Source: OMSK01 sp902492995
GTDB taxonomy: Bacteria; Bacillota_I; Bacilli_A; RF39; UBA660
Direction: 5' to 3'
Length of the DNA stretch: 14,381 nucleotides
Assembly: GCA_902492995.1 (NCBI GenBank)
Contig: CABUNR010000028.1
Coordinates: forward strand, 1-14,381
A model generated the notes under the pieces. The model made no database searches, had not been told where the DNA came from, and saw nothing but the letters and a program-made list of their open reading frames with translations. Every line of letters starts with the position of its first letter. The stretch's first letter is position 1. Below, piece by piece: positions 1 to 7,175 of this stretch. The position numbers were made by a program, and so were the translations under genes.

Positions 1-1
1 T

Positions 2-42
2 TTTTTGTACATTTTTATTTTCAACTTTTTGTACATTTTTAT
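2..42. repeat. Two direct repeats of a 17-bp TTTTTGTACATTTTTAT unit
   Basis: The unit TTTTTGTACATTTTTAT occurs at 2-18 and again exactly at 26-42, a 24-bp period. It lies just upstream of the first small gene. Tandem sites of this kind can be protein-binding sites or part of an element end, but the array may continue outside the window and I cannot assign a role. Confidence 0.6.
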
Positions 43-83
43 ATTGACTTTAACAAGCAACTTACTACTACGATGATAAAGTA

Positions 84-383
84 ATGTTCTTTAATGATTA
101 TCAAAATAGAAATATCGTAAGAATATTTCCAATAGAAGATTATAAAAAGATGGATAAAATAGATAGAATACAATTAGGAGTTATCTATATTGGTAATGGT
201 GAAAAATGTTTACTAGATAATAAAGAAGAAGTATTTACTACTATTCCAGAAAAAACTAATTGTAGAGTTTATGAATTAGATGAAGAAACTAAAAAGAAAA
301 AATTAGAATCAATTGAAAAAGCAAAACAAATGAGAGAAGAAATTTTAAAAAGAAATGATAATGTTAGTCAAGAACAACGATAG
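84..383 (+). CDS. Hypothetical 99-residue protein, possibly 5'-truncated
   Basis: I do not recognise this protein. It is soluble and charged, with a strand-rich first half (an FPIEDY segment, then a GVIYIGNGEK segment) and a Lys/Glu-rich helical C-terminus from about residue 68, suited to coiled-coil or nucleic-acid contact. There is no convincing Shine-Dalgarno sequence before the ATG at 84. The same frame stays open upstream to position 54 and reads like protein (QATYYYDDKV), ending at a TAA at 51-53. The gene may therefore be the 3' part of a longer gene cut by a rearrangement near position 50, or it may start weakly at ATG 84. It precedes the relaxase region by 444 bp in the same direction. 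An accessory mobilization role is possible only by context. Confidence 0.5.
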   Translation: MFFNDYQNRNIVRIFPIEDYKKMDKIDRIQLGVIYIGNGEKCLLDNKEEVFTTIPEKTNCRVYELDEETKKKKLESIEKAKQMREEILKRNDNVSQEQR

Positions 384-407
384 TTGCTTGTGAAATTCTT
401 GACTAAC
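363..407. repeat. 12-bp perfect inverted repeat overlapping a gene end
   Basis: GTTAGTCAAGAA (363-374) is the exact reverse complement of TTCTTGACTAAC (396-407), with a 21-nt loop. It spans the stop codon of the preceding gene. No U-tract follows, so it is a poor intrinsic terminator. A second, longer-range inverted pair, ACAAGCAACT (53-62) and AGTTGCTTGT (382-391), brackets the whole gene, and its right arm lies in this loop. Confidence 0.6.
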
Positions 408-433
408 AAAAATATAAATAATAATGGAACAAT

Positions 434-547
434 ATCAAAACAAAATCACTTTTTCGTTTTGATGTTACCTATCATATAAAAAAGTTTTTGTTTACTTTTT
501 CTAAAAAAGTAATAACAAACGAACACGTTTTGTTGAACTCTGTTCAA
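434..547. repeat. Series of short hairpins in the gene-free region before the relaxase
   Basis: The 444-bp stretch without genes (384-827) begins with three clean inverted repeats. ATCAAAAC/GTTTTGAT pairs at 434-441 and 456-463. TACTTTTT/AAAAAGTA pairs at 493-500 and 504-511 around a 3-nt loop. TTGAAC/GTTCAA pairs at 533-538 and 542-547 around a 3-nt loop. I see no reading frame of note here. The density of hairpins suggests structured DNA or RNA associated with mobilization, not a decayed gene. Confidence 0.5.
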
Positions 548-614
548 TGAAAGTGGGAAAAGTTTGTTTAAATAAATTATGAAAATAATCTTAGTTATTT
601 GAATAATTTACATA

Positions 615-809
615 GATAAAATAAAAAGCAATGCTTTCTATTTTATCAATACTTTATGTAGTTTTAATGCCATAAGGATTATTACGAAATAAAGTATAAA
701 CGGTTTCTAAGGTGGTAAACCTTAGCTTCCATATCTTGTCTCTGACAAGATATATAGGAAGTTATGAATAATGACAAAGCCACTTTCGTGCCATTTTCAA
801 TATTCATAA
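615..809 (+). other. Candidate origin of transfer (oriT) of the MobV relaxase
   Basis: Four or five inverted repeats stand in a row directly upstream of the relaxase gene. A 14-bp imperfect hairpin covers 615-647. ATACTTTAT (649-657) pairs with ATAAAGTAT (689-697). CTAAGGT/ACCTTAG is at 707-713 and 719-725. A long stem covers 726-761 (CTTCC plus ATATCTTGTC against GACAAGATAT plus GGAAG). TTATGAATA/TATTCATAA is at 762-770 and 801-809. Known MobV origins, such as that of pMV158, lie just 5' of mob and contain inverted AAAGTATA/TATACTTT arms near the nick. The ATACTTTAT pair resembles those arms, although its spacing is longer here. The last hairpin ends 3 bp before the relaxase ribosome binding site and could also mediate autoregulation. 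Confidence 0.4.
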
Positions 810-827
810 TTTAGGAGGTGTAAAAGT

Positions 828-2153
828 ATGGAATTATCTTATTCACTACATTTAGGTAATGATAAAAACAAATCTATTAAAGCAAGGCAAGAAGCAAAGA
901 ATACTCCATCAGGTACTACATCAAAGAACAATAACGCTATTCAGAATGTTAAGCAACTTGGAAAAGTTAATCATCATAATCTAAGACAATACGATAATAA
1001 TCAAGAATTAATTAAAACTATTAAAGGTTCAAATGATATTGTTAAAGATGTTAAAGATTTATATCTAGAATTATTTGAGGAAGCAAGAATTGAATACAAT
1101 AATAAACAAACTAGAGATGATAGAACTATTGATAACTACTTTAATAAGATTGCAAATGATACAAAGCATGATCTTGCTTGTGAAATTGTTATTGAACTTG
1201 GAAATATGGAATATTGGGATGATAAAAATTTAGAATATAAATATCAAATGACTGGGGTTTTTGAACAACAACTTGAAGATTTAAAACATATAGTCCCAGA
1301 CTTTTATATAGCAAATGCTACTATTCATTTTGATGAACATTCTCCTCATATGCATATAGTCGGAGTTCCAGTTAAAGAAAATTGTAAAACTGGTTTATCA
1401 AGACAAGTTGGTAAAACATCTATTTTTACAAAAGAATCATTAGTAGTTATTCAAGATAAAATGAGAGAAAGATGTATTAATGAATTTAATATTGCCTATG
1501 GTTTAGATTCCAAACTTAAAGAAAAAGAAAAAGGTAAAAACAGAGATATTACATCATACGAAAGAAAACTCTTTAATGAAAGAGTAAAAGGTCTTAAACA
1601 AGAAATATCTAATCTTGAAAATAAAGTGTCTGATTTAGAAGATAATAAAGAAACTATTAATAAGCAAATAACGAAACTTAACAAAGATAAAGATGATATA
1701 AGTGATGAAATAGATAAAAAGAAAAAACTTAATAATAAAATTGTTATTAAGTCAAAAAATCAGTTATTAGATGAAAATAAAAAATTAAAAGAGGAAAATG
1801 ATGATTTAAAAAGATTAAATTATCAATATGAAAGTAGATATAATGATTTAAAAGAAAAAAATGATTATCTTATTTATCATTTAAATAAAATAATCAAAAA
1901 ATTACCTGAATTTATCCAAGAATTAATTGATAGATTATTTAATTACAATAATATAAACCTTAATTTTTTTAAACAACAATATGATTCTGAAGTTATAAGA
2001 AAGAGAGAAAAATCATTTAAAGGATTTAATTTATTTAATAAAAAAGAAGTTGAAAAAGTAACAAAACATATTAATGATGAAATGGATGAGTATGATGAAA
2101 ATTTTTATAATGATAAAAAGAATAAAGAAAAAGACAATGGTTTTGAAAGATAA
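828..2153 (+). CDS. MobV-family relaxase (Mob/Pre plasmid recombination protein, TnpZ-like)
   Basis: This is probably the DNA-nicking relaxase that starts conjugative mobilization at oriT, supplied with a transfer channel by a helper element. Motif I is a HxxR-type segment (NHHNLRQYDN, about residues 48-57). Motif III, the metal-binding HxDExxPHxHxxxxP signature, is complete (HFDEHSPHMHIVGVP, residues 167-181). Both are diagnostic of MobV (Pfam Mob_Pre). Residues about 250-360 form a long Lys/Glu/Asn-rich coiled coil, and the tail is highly charged. The 441-residue length is normal for the family. The start is supported by AGGAGGTG at 813-820, 7 nt before the ATG. The upstream hairpin array is a likely oriT. 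The final codons lie inside a terminator stem shared with the convergent ABC operon. In Tn4451 a relaxase of this family (TnpZ) travels with a serine recombinase and TnpV, as here. Confidence 0.92.
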   Translation: MELSYSLHLGNDKNKSIKARQEAKNTPSGTTSKNNNAIQNVKQLGKVNHHNLRQYDNNQELIKTIKGSNDIVKDVKDLYLELFEEARIEYNNKQTRDDRTIDNYFNKIANDTKHDLACEIVIELGNMEYWDDKNLEYKYQMTGVFEQQLEDLKHIVPDFYIANATIHFDEHSPHMHIVGVPVKENCKTGLSRQVGKTSIFTKESLVVIQDKMRERCINEFNIAYGLDSKLKEKEKGKNRDITSYERKLFNERVKGLKQEISNLENKVSDLEDNKETINKQITKLNKDKDDISDEIDKKKKLNNKIVIKSKNQLLDENKKLKEENDDLKRLNYQYESRYNDLKEKNDYLIYHLNKIIKKLPEFIQELIDRLFNYNNINLNFFKQQYDSEVIRKREKSFKGFNLFNKKEVEKVTKHINDEMDEYDENFYNDKKNKEKDNGFER

Positions 2154-2169
2154 ACACCATTGTCTTTTT
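2128..2169. terminator. Bidirectional intrinsic terminator between relaxase and ABC operon
   Basis: A 13-bp perfect stem (AAAAAGACAATGG at 2128-2140, CCATTGTCTTTTT at 2157-2169) has a 16-nt loop and a T-run on each strand. The 5' arm lies within the last relaxase codons. The 3' arm reaches the stop codon of the convergent permease gene, so one hairpin ends both transcripts. Confidence 0.85.
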
Positions 2170-2965
2170 ATGTTCCACTACTTTTGTAATGTTTCAATCC
2201 CCAATTCCATAATTTTATCGCTATAATCCAAAATATAATTGCAATAAACGGTGCTATAAAAGATAATGCTCCATAATCTCTATTTAATAAATAACTTGCT
2301 GGGAAAAAGGATACAAATGCAAATGGAAAAATAAAAATTAAAAGAAATTTAATAAAATTATTATAAACACTAAGTGGATATTCAGAAAATCTATACATTG
2401 TAAATGCACTCCACATTATTTCATTTGAATCCATTACCCAAAATGAGGTAACGCATAATATGGTTATAATTGCCCCTATTACAATTCCTCCAATTAAAGT
2501 AATGAATAAGATAAATAATATAGTTTGAAAATTAATTATTATATTTAATTTTATTAAAGAAAACACAGACATAATCATACCAATAACTATATAACCAAAA
2601 GATGTAGCTGATTGTGATTTTGACATAATACTAATTATAGGATGAATAGGTCTTAATAATATTAAATCAAACGTTCCATCTTTAATATAATGTGGTCCAA
2701 CTTCATACATTTCATCAAAAAATAAATCAACATATCCTAATGATATATTTAATAGTCCACATAATAATAATACCTCATAAAAATTCCATCCATTTATAGT
2801 AGTAGTATTTCTAAATATAATAAAAATAAATATCAATTCTATAAGTTCATAAAAGATTTGCGATATCATTCCTACAATAAAATCAACTCTATACTCTGCC
2901 AAAGATTTAATAGAAGCACTAAACATAAGAAAATATAATTTAATATTATGTAATATATTCTTCAT
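2168..2965 (-). CDS. ABC-2 type transporter permease, second subunit
   Basis: This is an integral membrane subunit of an ABC-2 exporter. It is about 265 residues with about six hydrophobic helices, including very Ile/Phe-rich segments near the centre (FILFITLIGGIVIGAIITIL) and C-terminus. The layout and the pairing with a second permease of equal size match the PF06182 (former DUF990) family. The cytoplasmic segment containing GPHYIKDGTFDLILLRPIHP is typical of that family. I choose the ATG at 2965, not the upstream one at 2989, because GGAGG sits 5 nt before it. With this start the codon follows the TGA of the preceding permease by one base (TGATATG), which suggests translational coupling. 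The substrate is unknown. The gene ends in the shared terminator at 2128-2169. Confidence 0.82.
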   Translation of the reverse strand: MKNILHNIKLYFLMFSASIKSLAEYRVDFIVGMISQIFYELIELIFIFIIFRNTTTINGWNFYEVLLLCGLLNISLGYVDLFFDEMYEVGPHYIKDGTFDLILLRPIHPIISIMSKSQSATSFGYIVIGMIMSVFSLIKLNIIINFQTILFILFITLIGGIVIGAIITILCVTSFWVMDSNEIMWSAFTMYRFSEYPLSVYNNFIKFLLIFIFPFAFVSFFPASYLLNRDYGALSFIAPFIAIIFWIIAIKLWNWGLKHYKSSGT

Positions 2966-2966
2966 A

Positions 2967-3761
2967 TCAACCTCCGTAAATTGTAACATTTTTTATTGCT
3001 TTATTGTATATTATTTTTGAAACAATATACAATACTACAATCCAAATTAATTGTCTTAATAAAATTGTATAAATATTAGAAAATGAATTCATACCTAATA
3101 GTGTTGTAATGGGGCTATAAATCAAATCTGAAAAAGGTAAAATTTTTAATATTTTAACTATTACTGAAGGAAAAAATTCTATGGGTGCTATTGCTCCAGA
3201 TAAAATTGTAACTATTGATTTTTTTAAAACTTGTAAGCCCCAACCAGATGTTGTATAAAATGCCATTAAGCCAAAGATAAATTCTATAAAAAATATTATT
3301 ATTACTGATAAAAATGTTATTAACAAGAAAAACAAGATATTTATTAAATTAAAAGACAAATGTATATTATATAAAATTAATAATATTATAAATGTTGGTA
3401 TAGAAATAACAATCAATTGTCTTAATACATTTCCTAATTTATAACAAAAAAAGTATTTTATATAATCTATTGGATATAATAATTCCATATTTATTCTACC
3501 ATTTTTAATACTAGATGACATATATTCATTAATTCCCCAAGTCATAATATGTCCAAGTGAATATGCAATAGCATAATATATTATTAATGTTTTTAAGTTC
3601 ATTCCATTAATTGAAACATTATCTCCATAAATTGCGGTCCATATAAATATTAGCACTGAAACTTCAATAATTCTATTAACAATAGATAATAAATTATCAA
3701 CTTTATACACAAATCCTTTTTTGAAGGAAGATATTATAACATCAAAATAATTACTCAACAT
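2967..3761 (-). CDS. ABC-2 type transporter permease, first subunit
   Basis: This is a membrane subunit of 264 residues with about six transmembrane segments, paralogous in layout to the next permease. Its central cytoplasmic stretch (SSSIKNGRINMELLYPIDY) corresponds to the IKDGTFDLILLRPIHP region of its partner, as expected for the two halves of a PF06182-type exporter. The ATG overlaps the end of the ATPase gene by 11 bp and has AGAGGT 7 nt upstream, inside the ATPase coding end. The operon order ATPase-permease-permease is standard for this family. Members of the family are linked to export of lipids, antibiotics or other amphiphiles, but nothing in the sequence identifies the cargo. Confidence 0.82.
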   Translation of the reverse strand: MLSNYFDVIISSFKKGFVYKVDNLLSIVNRIIEVSVLIFIWTAIYGDNVSINGMNLKTLIIYYAIAYSLGHIMTWGINEYMSSSIKNGRINMELLYPIDYIKYFFCYKLGNVLRQLIVISIPTFIILLILYNIHLSFNLINILFFLLITFLSVIIIFFIEFIFGLMAFYTTSGWGLQVLKKSIVTILSGAIAPIEFFPSVIVKILKILPFSDLIYSPITTLLGMNSFSNIYTILLRQLIWIVVLYIVSKIIYNKAIKNVTIYGG

Positions 3762-4752
3762 TTATATTACCTCTATAAATATCTTTCAATATCTCTTCAA
3801 ATCTTGCTTCATTAGTCTCAACATTTTCAATAGTATAATATTTCTTAAACAAATCAATTATCTCAACAATTGAAATTCTTTTAGAATTGTATTTTATTTT
3901 TATATAATTCTTTGTTTCTTCTATAATTTCTATTTCTTTAGTATTTTTTATTTTATCAATATGTGATTCATTTTCTTTCTTAAATATAGTTATAAAATCA
4001 TTATCTGAATATTTAGTTCTGAATGCATTTATACCACCGTCATAAATAATACAACCTTTATCAATAAGGATTATTCTATCACATAATTCTTCAACATCTT
4101 TAATATCATGTGTAGTTAATATGATTGTTGTATTAAATTCTTTATTTACTTCTTTGATAAATTTTCTTATATTCTCTTTTACTAAAACATCTAATCCAAT
4201 TGTTGGTTCATCTAAATAAACAATTTTTGGTTTATGCAAAAAAGTCGCTGCAATTTCACACTTCATTTTTTGTCCTAAACTTAAATTCTTTACTTGCTTA
4301 TTTAATAATTCTTGTAATTCTAATTTGTTTACAATCCAATCAAGATTATCTTCATATTCTTTTTTAGACATTTTATAAAGGCTACCAATTAACTTAAATG
4401 ATTCAATAACAGGTAAATCCCACCATAATTGAGTTTTTTGACCAAATACAGCACCAATTTGAAAATTGTTTTGTATTCTATTTTTATATGGAACAATTCC
4501 ATTAACTTCTATTTTTCCATTAGTTGGTGTTAATAATCCTGTTAACATTTTAATGGTTGTACTTTTACCAGCACCATTTTCACCTAAATATCCTACAATT
4601 TCTCCTTCGTTTATTTGAAATGATACGTTCTTTACTGCTTTAAAAATTTCATATTTAGGATTAAAAATATGTTTTATATATCCAATTACTCCATTTCCAT
4701 GTTTAGATATTTTATATTCTTTTGAAACATTTTTGACTTTTACTATACTCAC
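3751..4752 (-). CDS. ABC transporter ATP-binding protein of an ABC-2 exporter
   Basis: This is the nucleotide-binding subunit that powers the two downstream permeases. Numbered from the chosen start, it has Walker A GENGAGKST (57-65), the Q-loop segment FGQKTQLWWDLPV (103-115), signature LSLGQ (157-161), Walker B IVYLDEP (177-183) and the H-loop TTHD (His about 215). The WWDLPV stretch after the Q-loop and an N-terminal insertion before the ATPase core (HIFNPKYEIFKAVKNVS) are typical of ATPases paired with PF06182 permeases. A C-terminal domain of about 90 residues follows residue 240. The start is GTG at 4752, giving MSIVKVKNVS, with AGGTGA 5 nt upstream. An ATG at 4758 and a GTG at 4761 exist but lie on or in that ribosome binding site. 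The operon is probably exporter or self-protection cargo of the element. Confidence 0.88.
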   Translation of the reverse strand: MSIVKVKNVSKEYKISKHGNGVIGYIKHIFNPKYEIFKAVKNVSFQINEGEIVGYLGENGAGKSTTIKMLTGLLTPTNGKIEVNGIVPYKNRIQNNFQIGAVFGQKTQLWWDLPVIESFKLIGSLYKMSKKEYEDNLDWIVNKLELQELLNKQVKNLSLGQKMKCEIAATFLHKPKIVYLDEPTIGLDVLVKENIRKFIKEVNKEFNTTIILTTHDIKDVEELCDRIILIDKGCIIYDGGINAFRTKYSDNDFITIFKKENESHIDKIKNTKEIEIIEETKNYIKIKYNSKRISIVEIIDLFKKYYTIENVETNEARFEEILKDIYRGNINVE

Positions 4753-4804
4753 AAGCATCACCTACATAATTATTTTATCATAAATTAAAACGATTTACAT
4801 TGCA

Positions 4805-4832
4805 TTTACTGAAATTTGTGGTAAAATATTAT
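4805..4832 (+). promoter_or_regulatory. Promoter of the first recombinase operon (leader copy 1)
   Basis: TTTACT (4805-4810) and TATTAT (4827-4832) are separated by 16 bp. The position relative to the downstream conserved block resembles the clearer promoters of copies 2 and 3. The surrounding TGAAATTT is also shared with them. This copy is the most diverged, so the exact hexamers are less certain. Confidence 0.45.
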
Positions 4833-4879
4833 TAGAAATTGATATCGAAATTATTAATTTCCAATTAGAGAGGAAAAGT

Positions 4880-4911
4880 TTGAAATAACTTAACCAATCG
4901 CTCCATTTGAA
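4880..4911 (+). promoter_or_regulatory. Conserved leader block, copy 1
   Basis: This block matches the leaders at 9820-9875 and 12086-12141. It has a GTTTG...TAACTT segment followed by TCGCTCCATTTGAA at 4898-4911, and the last 14 bases are identical to copy 2. It lies between the promoter and the terminator hairpin of the first recombinase operon. Conservation in non-coding RNA while the flanks diverge suggests a recognised element: an RNA fold, a binding site, or a recombinase attachment site. Confidence 0.6.
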
Positions 4912-4914
4912 ATC

Positions 4915-4951
4915 AACTTACGTTCTTATTTGTTCGTGAGTTTTTATTTTA
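4915..4951 (+). terminator. Leader terminator hairpin, copy 1 (attenuator candidate)
   Basis: AACTTACG (4915-4922) pairs with CGTGAGTT (4935-4942), 8 bp with one G-U pair and a 12-nt loop, followed by a T-rich tail. It lies after the promoter and before the first gene, so it should stop most transcripts unless alternative folding prevents it. TTGA at 4907-4910 can pair with TCAA at 4913-4916, overlapping the 5' arm, and may act as a weak anti-terminator. Confidence 0.6.
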
Positions 4952-4962
4952 TATAAAACTTT

Positions 4963-4995
4963 AAAAGTTCTCTTATCACAGAAAGGAGGACTTTT
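4963..4995 (+). promoter_or_regulatory. Hairpin burying the ribosome binding site, copy 1
   Basis: AAAAGTTCTCT (4963-4973) pairs with GGAGGACTTTT (4985-4995): 11 continuous base pairs including two G-U, with an 11-nt loop. The 3' arm contains the GGAGG Shine-Dalgarno of the small gene starting at 4999. The same stem and loop lengths occur at 9914-9946 with different paired bases, which is evidence that the pairing is under selection. Confidence 0.6.
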
Positions 4996-4998
4996 TTC

Positions 4999-5277
4999 AT
5001 GCTTGAATTTAAAGTAATTGCAAATTTAAAAGCTAATAAAGATTTAACCGATATTTTAAAAGAATTTAAATATAAGGTTAAATTAGGACAGATTAAAACT
5101 ATCTTGCACACCAACCTACAAGTAGTAATACCTACTGAGTACCAGGTTACATATCCTACTACTCTTACAATACTTGAATACAAAGTTAATGAAATATCAA
5201 ATAAGCCTTTTTATATTAAAGAACATAATCAAAAGTATAATTTTAAAGAAATTGCGCAATTTTTGAAAAAATTTTAA
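4999..5277 (+). CDS. Small unknown protein encoded upstream of the serine recombinase (family member 1)
   Basis: I do not recognise this 92-residue protein. It is soluble, basic and strand-rich. It shares with the protein at 9952-10239 the pattern IPTxYxxxYxTxxxxxEY (here IPTEYQVTYPTTLTILEY, about residues 44-61) and a C-terminal segment Q..(Y/F)N..E(I/L) followed by about ten residues. Both are encoded immediately before related serine recombinases and after the same kind of leader. The ATG has AAAGGAGG upstream, sequestered in a hairpin. The gap to the recombinase is 87 bp and contains another hairpin (5318-5339). By context it may be a recombination directionality factor, a regulator or an accessory DNA-binding protein; none is shown by motif. 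Confidence 0.7.
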   Translation: MLEFKVIANLKANKDLTDILKEFKYKVKLGQIKTILHTNLQVVIPTEYQVTYPTTLTILEYKVNEISNKPFYIKEHNQKYNFKEIAQFLKKF

Positions 5278-5317
5278 TTTTAGACTATACATTTTGCTTA
5301 TTTGTGAGAAAACATAT

Positions 5318-5339
5318 GAGAAGTATTTTAATATTTCTC
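5318..5339 (+). promoter_or_regulatory. Hairpin between small gene and recombinase
   Basis: GAGAAGTATT (5318-5327) pairs with AATATTTCTC (5330-5339), 10 bp with one G-U pair; the innermost pair probably opens to make the loop. It could be a processing site or a weak terminator within the operon. The second operon has a similar hairpin at 10264-10284 in the same place. Confidence 0.4.
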
Positions 5340-5364
5340 GAATTTTAATGAAAGGAGGAAAACT

Positions 5365-6873
5365 ATGAGATGTGGTGTTTATGTAAGAGTATCTACTGAT
5401 GACCAAAGAGATAATGGTTATTCTATTGATTCACAACTTAGAATGATTAAAGAACATTGTGAAAAGAATGAATATGATATTGTTGATATCTATAATGATG
5501 CTGGGCATTCTGGAAAAGATTTGATGAGACCCGAAATGCAAAGATTACTAAAAGATATTAAATCTAAAAAGATTGATAAATTAGTTGCAATTAAAGTTGA
5601 TAGACTTACTCGTAATCATTATGATGGCTTTTGGCTACTTAATTATTGTGAGGAACATGATGTAAAGATAGAACTTATACTCGAACCTTATGATGTGTCT
5701 ACTGCTAATGGTGAAATGATTTTTGGAATGAATTTAGTATTTGGTCAAAGAGAAAGAAAAGAAATTGGAGCAAGAACTAAACGTGCTATGGAAGAAATGG
5801 TATTGGAACGTATTCATCCTAGCAAAGCACCTTATGGCTATATTAGAAATAAAGAAACTGGTCATTTAGAAGTAGAAACTATTGAAGCAGAAGTTGTAAA
5901 AGAAATATTTGAATTATGCAAACAAGGTAATTCTACAAGAAGTATTGCTACTATTATGAAATATAATAATGCCTATTTAAAACAAGGAAAATGGAAATCT
6001 GATAGAGTTTATAAAATACTTACTAATTCTATTTATATTGGTGTATTTGAATATGGAAAGTATAAAAGAAAACCACAAGATATTTTAAGAGTTGAAAATT
6101 ATTGTGAACCATTTATTGATGAAGTAACATGGAATGCTACTAGAAATGTTTTAGTTAAAAATAAACATTCTAACTATGGAGAATATATTCATTTGTTTTC
6201 TGGTCTAGTAAAATGCCCTATTTATGGCGAGATAATGTCATCATCAGAATCTTTTAAATATCCTAATGGGAAGCAAAAAGTTTATTACCATTTAAGATGT
6301 AAAAATCATAATTGTAGTGGATTTGGACTTCATTATAATACTGAAAAAATAGAAATAAAATTAAAACAAATATTAGAAGAATTAACAATATTTATACTTT
6401 CTATGGATAATGAATTTATAACTTGTAATTCTACCAAAAGTGATGACGTAAAAGATATAGAAAAAGCAATCGAAAAATTAAAATTACAGGAAAAAAGATT
6501 AGTAGATTTATATTTAAGTTCTAATTTAGATGTCGAAACAATTAATCATAAAAATGATGTTATCAAAAATGAAATTGATAAACTAAATCAAAAGAAAGTA
6601 AGACTTGATCCAGATAATAATTCTAATGAATATACAATAGAACTTGTTAAAAAATTAGATTGTACTGAAAAAAATAGCACTTTATTTTTTACTAATATTA
6701 AAAATATTGGATTTACTTTTCTTTATGATTTGTTATCAAGAGAAGCTAAAAGAGATATGATTCATAGGCTTATATCTATGATAGAAATTAAACGAGATAA
6801 AAACTATAATATTGAAATTAAAGATATAAAATTCACAGATGAATTTATAACTAAAAGCAGTAAAGAATACTAA
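5365..6873 (+). CDS. Large serine recombinase (TnpX-like site-specific integrase)
   Basis: This enzyme would excise and integrate the element through a phosphoserine-DNA intermediate. The N-terminal resolvase domain (about 1-145) carries the nucleophile in YVRVSTDDQ (Ser10) and the arginine-rich active-site segments DRLTR (79-83) and QRERKEIGARTKR (128-140). The recombinase domain (about 150-265) starts with PYGYIRN. A zinc-ribbon region follows (about 282-318), then a coiled coil (about 365-405). The length of 502 is normal. AAAGGAGG precedes the ATG. The zinc ribbon keeps Cys284, Cys312 and Cys317, but the fourth expected Cys is Tyr287 (CPIYG instead of CPxCG), so metal binding may be lost or weakened. 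It is closely similar over the first 210 residues to the broken copy at 10336, so the two elements are related. Confidence 0.9.
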   Translation: MRCGVYVRVSTDDQRDNGYSIDSQLRMIKEHCEKNEYDIVDIYNDAGHSGKDLMRPEMQRLLKDIKSKKIDKLVAIKVDRLTRNHYDGFWLLNYCEEHDVKIELILEPYDVSTANGEMIFGMNLVFGQRERKEIGARTKRAMEEMVLERIHPSKAPYGYIRNKETGHLEVETIEAEVVKEIFELCKQGNSTRSIATIMKYNNAYLKQGKWKSDRVYKILTNSIYIGVFEYGKYKRKPQDILRVENYCEPFIDEVTWNATRNVLVKNKHSNYGEYIHLFSGLVKCPIYGEIMSSSESFKYPNGKQKVYYHLRCKNHNCSGFGLHYNTEKIEIKLKQILEELTIFILSMDNEFITCNSTKSDDVKDIEKAIEKLKLQEKRLVDLYLSSNLDVETINHKNDVIKNEIDKLNQKKVRLDPDNNSNEYTIELVKKLDCTEKNSTLFFTNIKNIGFTFLYDLLSREAKRDMIHRLISMIEIKRDKNYNIEIKDIKFTDEFITKSSKEY

Positions 6874-6891
6874 AAATATCTTAATAATATT

Positions 6892-7155
6892 ATGAATGAC
6901 AATAATATTGGAATTAAATTTCATAAAGAAATTGATGAAAGTGAATTAAAAAATATGGAATCGAATTATGATATTTTATCAATTATGAAGATGAAAAACA
7001 AAGAATATTCTAATAAATTTTTAGAAGAATTTATTACTAAATCACAAGAACATTTATATATCGATGGCATTGTCAGTTGTCCATATATTGAAGGAAATAC
7101 TATTAAAGATGTTTTGATATTAGTACCTAAAAATGAATTAATTAACACTATTTAA
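6892..7155 (+). CDS. Hypothetical 87-residue protein
   Basis: I do not recognise this short frame, which starts 18 bp after the recombinase stop and ends 20 bp before tnpV. The composition is protein-like, with a helical first half (ESELKNMESNYDILSIMKMK) and a strand-rich end (VSCPYIEG, DVLILVP). No Shine-Dalgarno is visible before the ATG, so it may be translated by coupling to the recombinase or may be the 3' remnant of a longer gene. Position suggests it is part of the same mobility operon. Confidence 0.45.
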   Translation: MNDNNIGIKFHKEIDESELKNMESNYDILSIMKMKNKEYSNKFLEEFITKSQEHLYIDGIVSCPYIEGNTIKDVLILVPKNELINTI

Positions 7156-7175
7156 AGAAGAAAGGAAGGATAAAA

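Noticed and set aside
434..809. CRISPR array
   Set aside because: The repeats are individual inverted pairs of different sequence, with no recurring direct repeat and spacer pattern.
1496..1684. Minus-strand frame inside the relaxase gene
   Set aside because: Hydrophobic shadow of the Lys/Glu-rich coiled coil; no ribosome binding site.
4944..5406. Minus-strand frames opposite the first small gene and recombinase start
   Set aside because: They run through the leader hairpins and lack ribosome binding sites; the plus-strand genes have strong signals.
6736..7148. Minus-strand frames at the recombinase end and the 87-residue ORF
   Set aside because: Phe/Ile-rich antisense of AT-rich coding sequence, without start signals.
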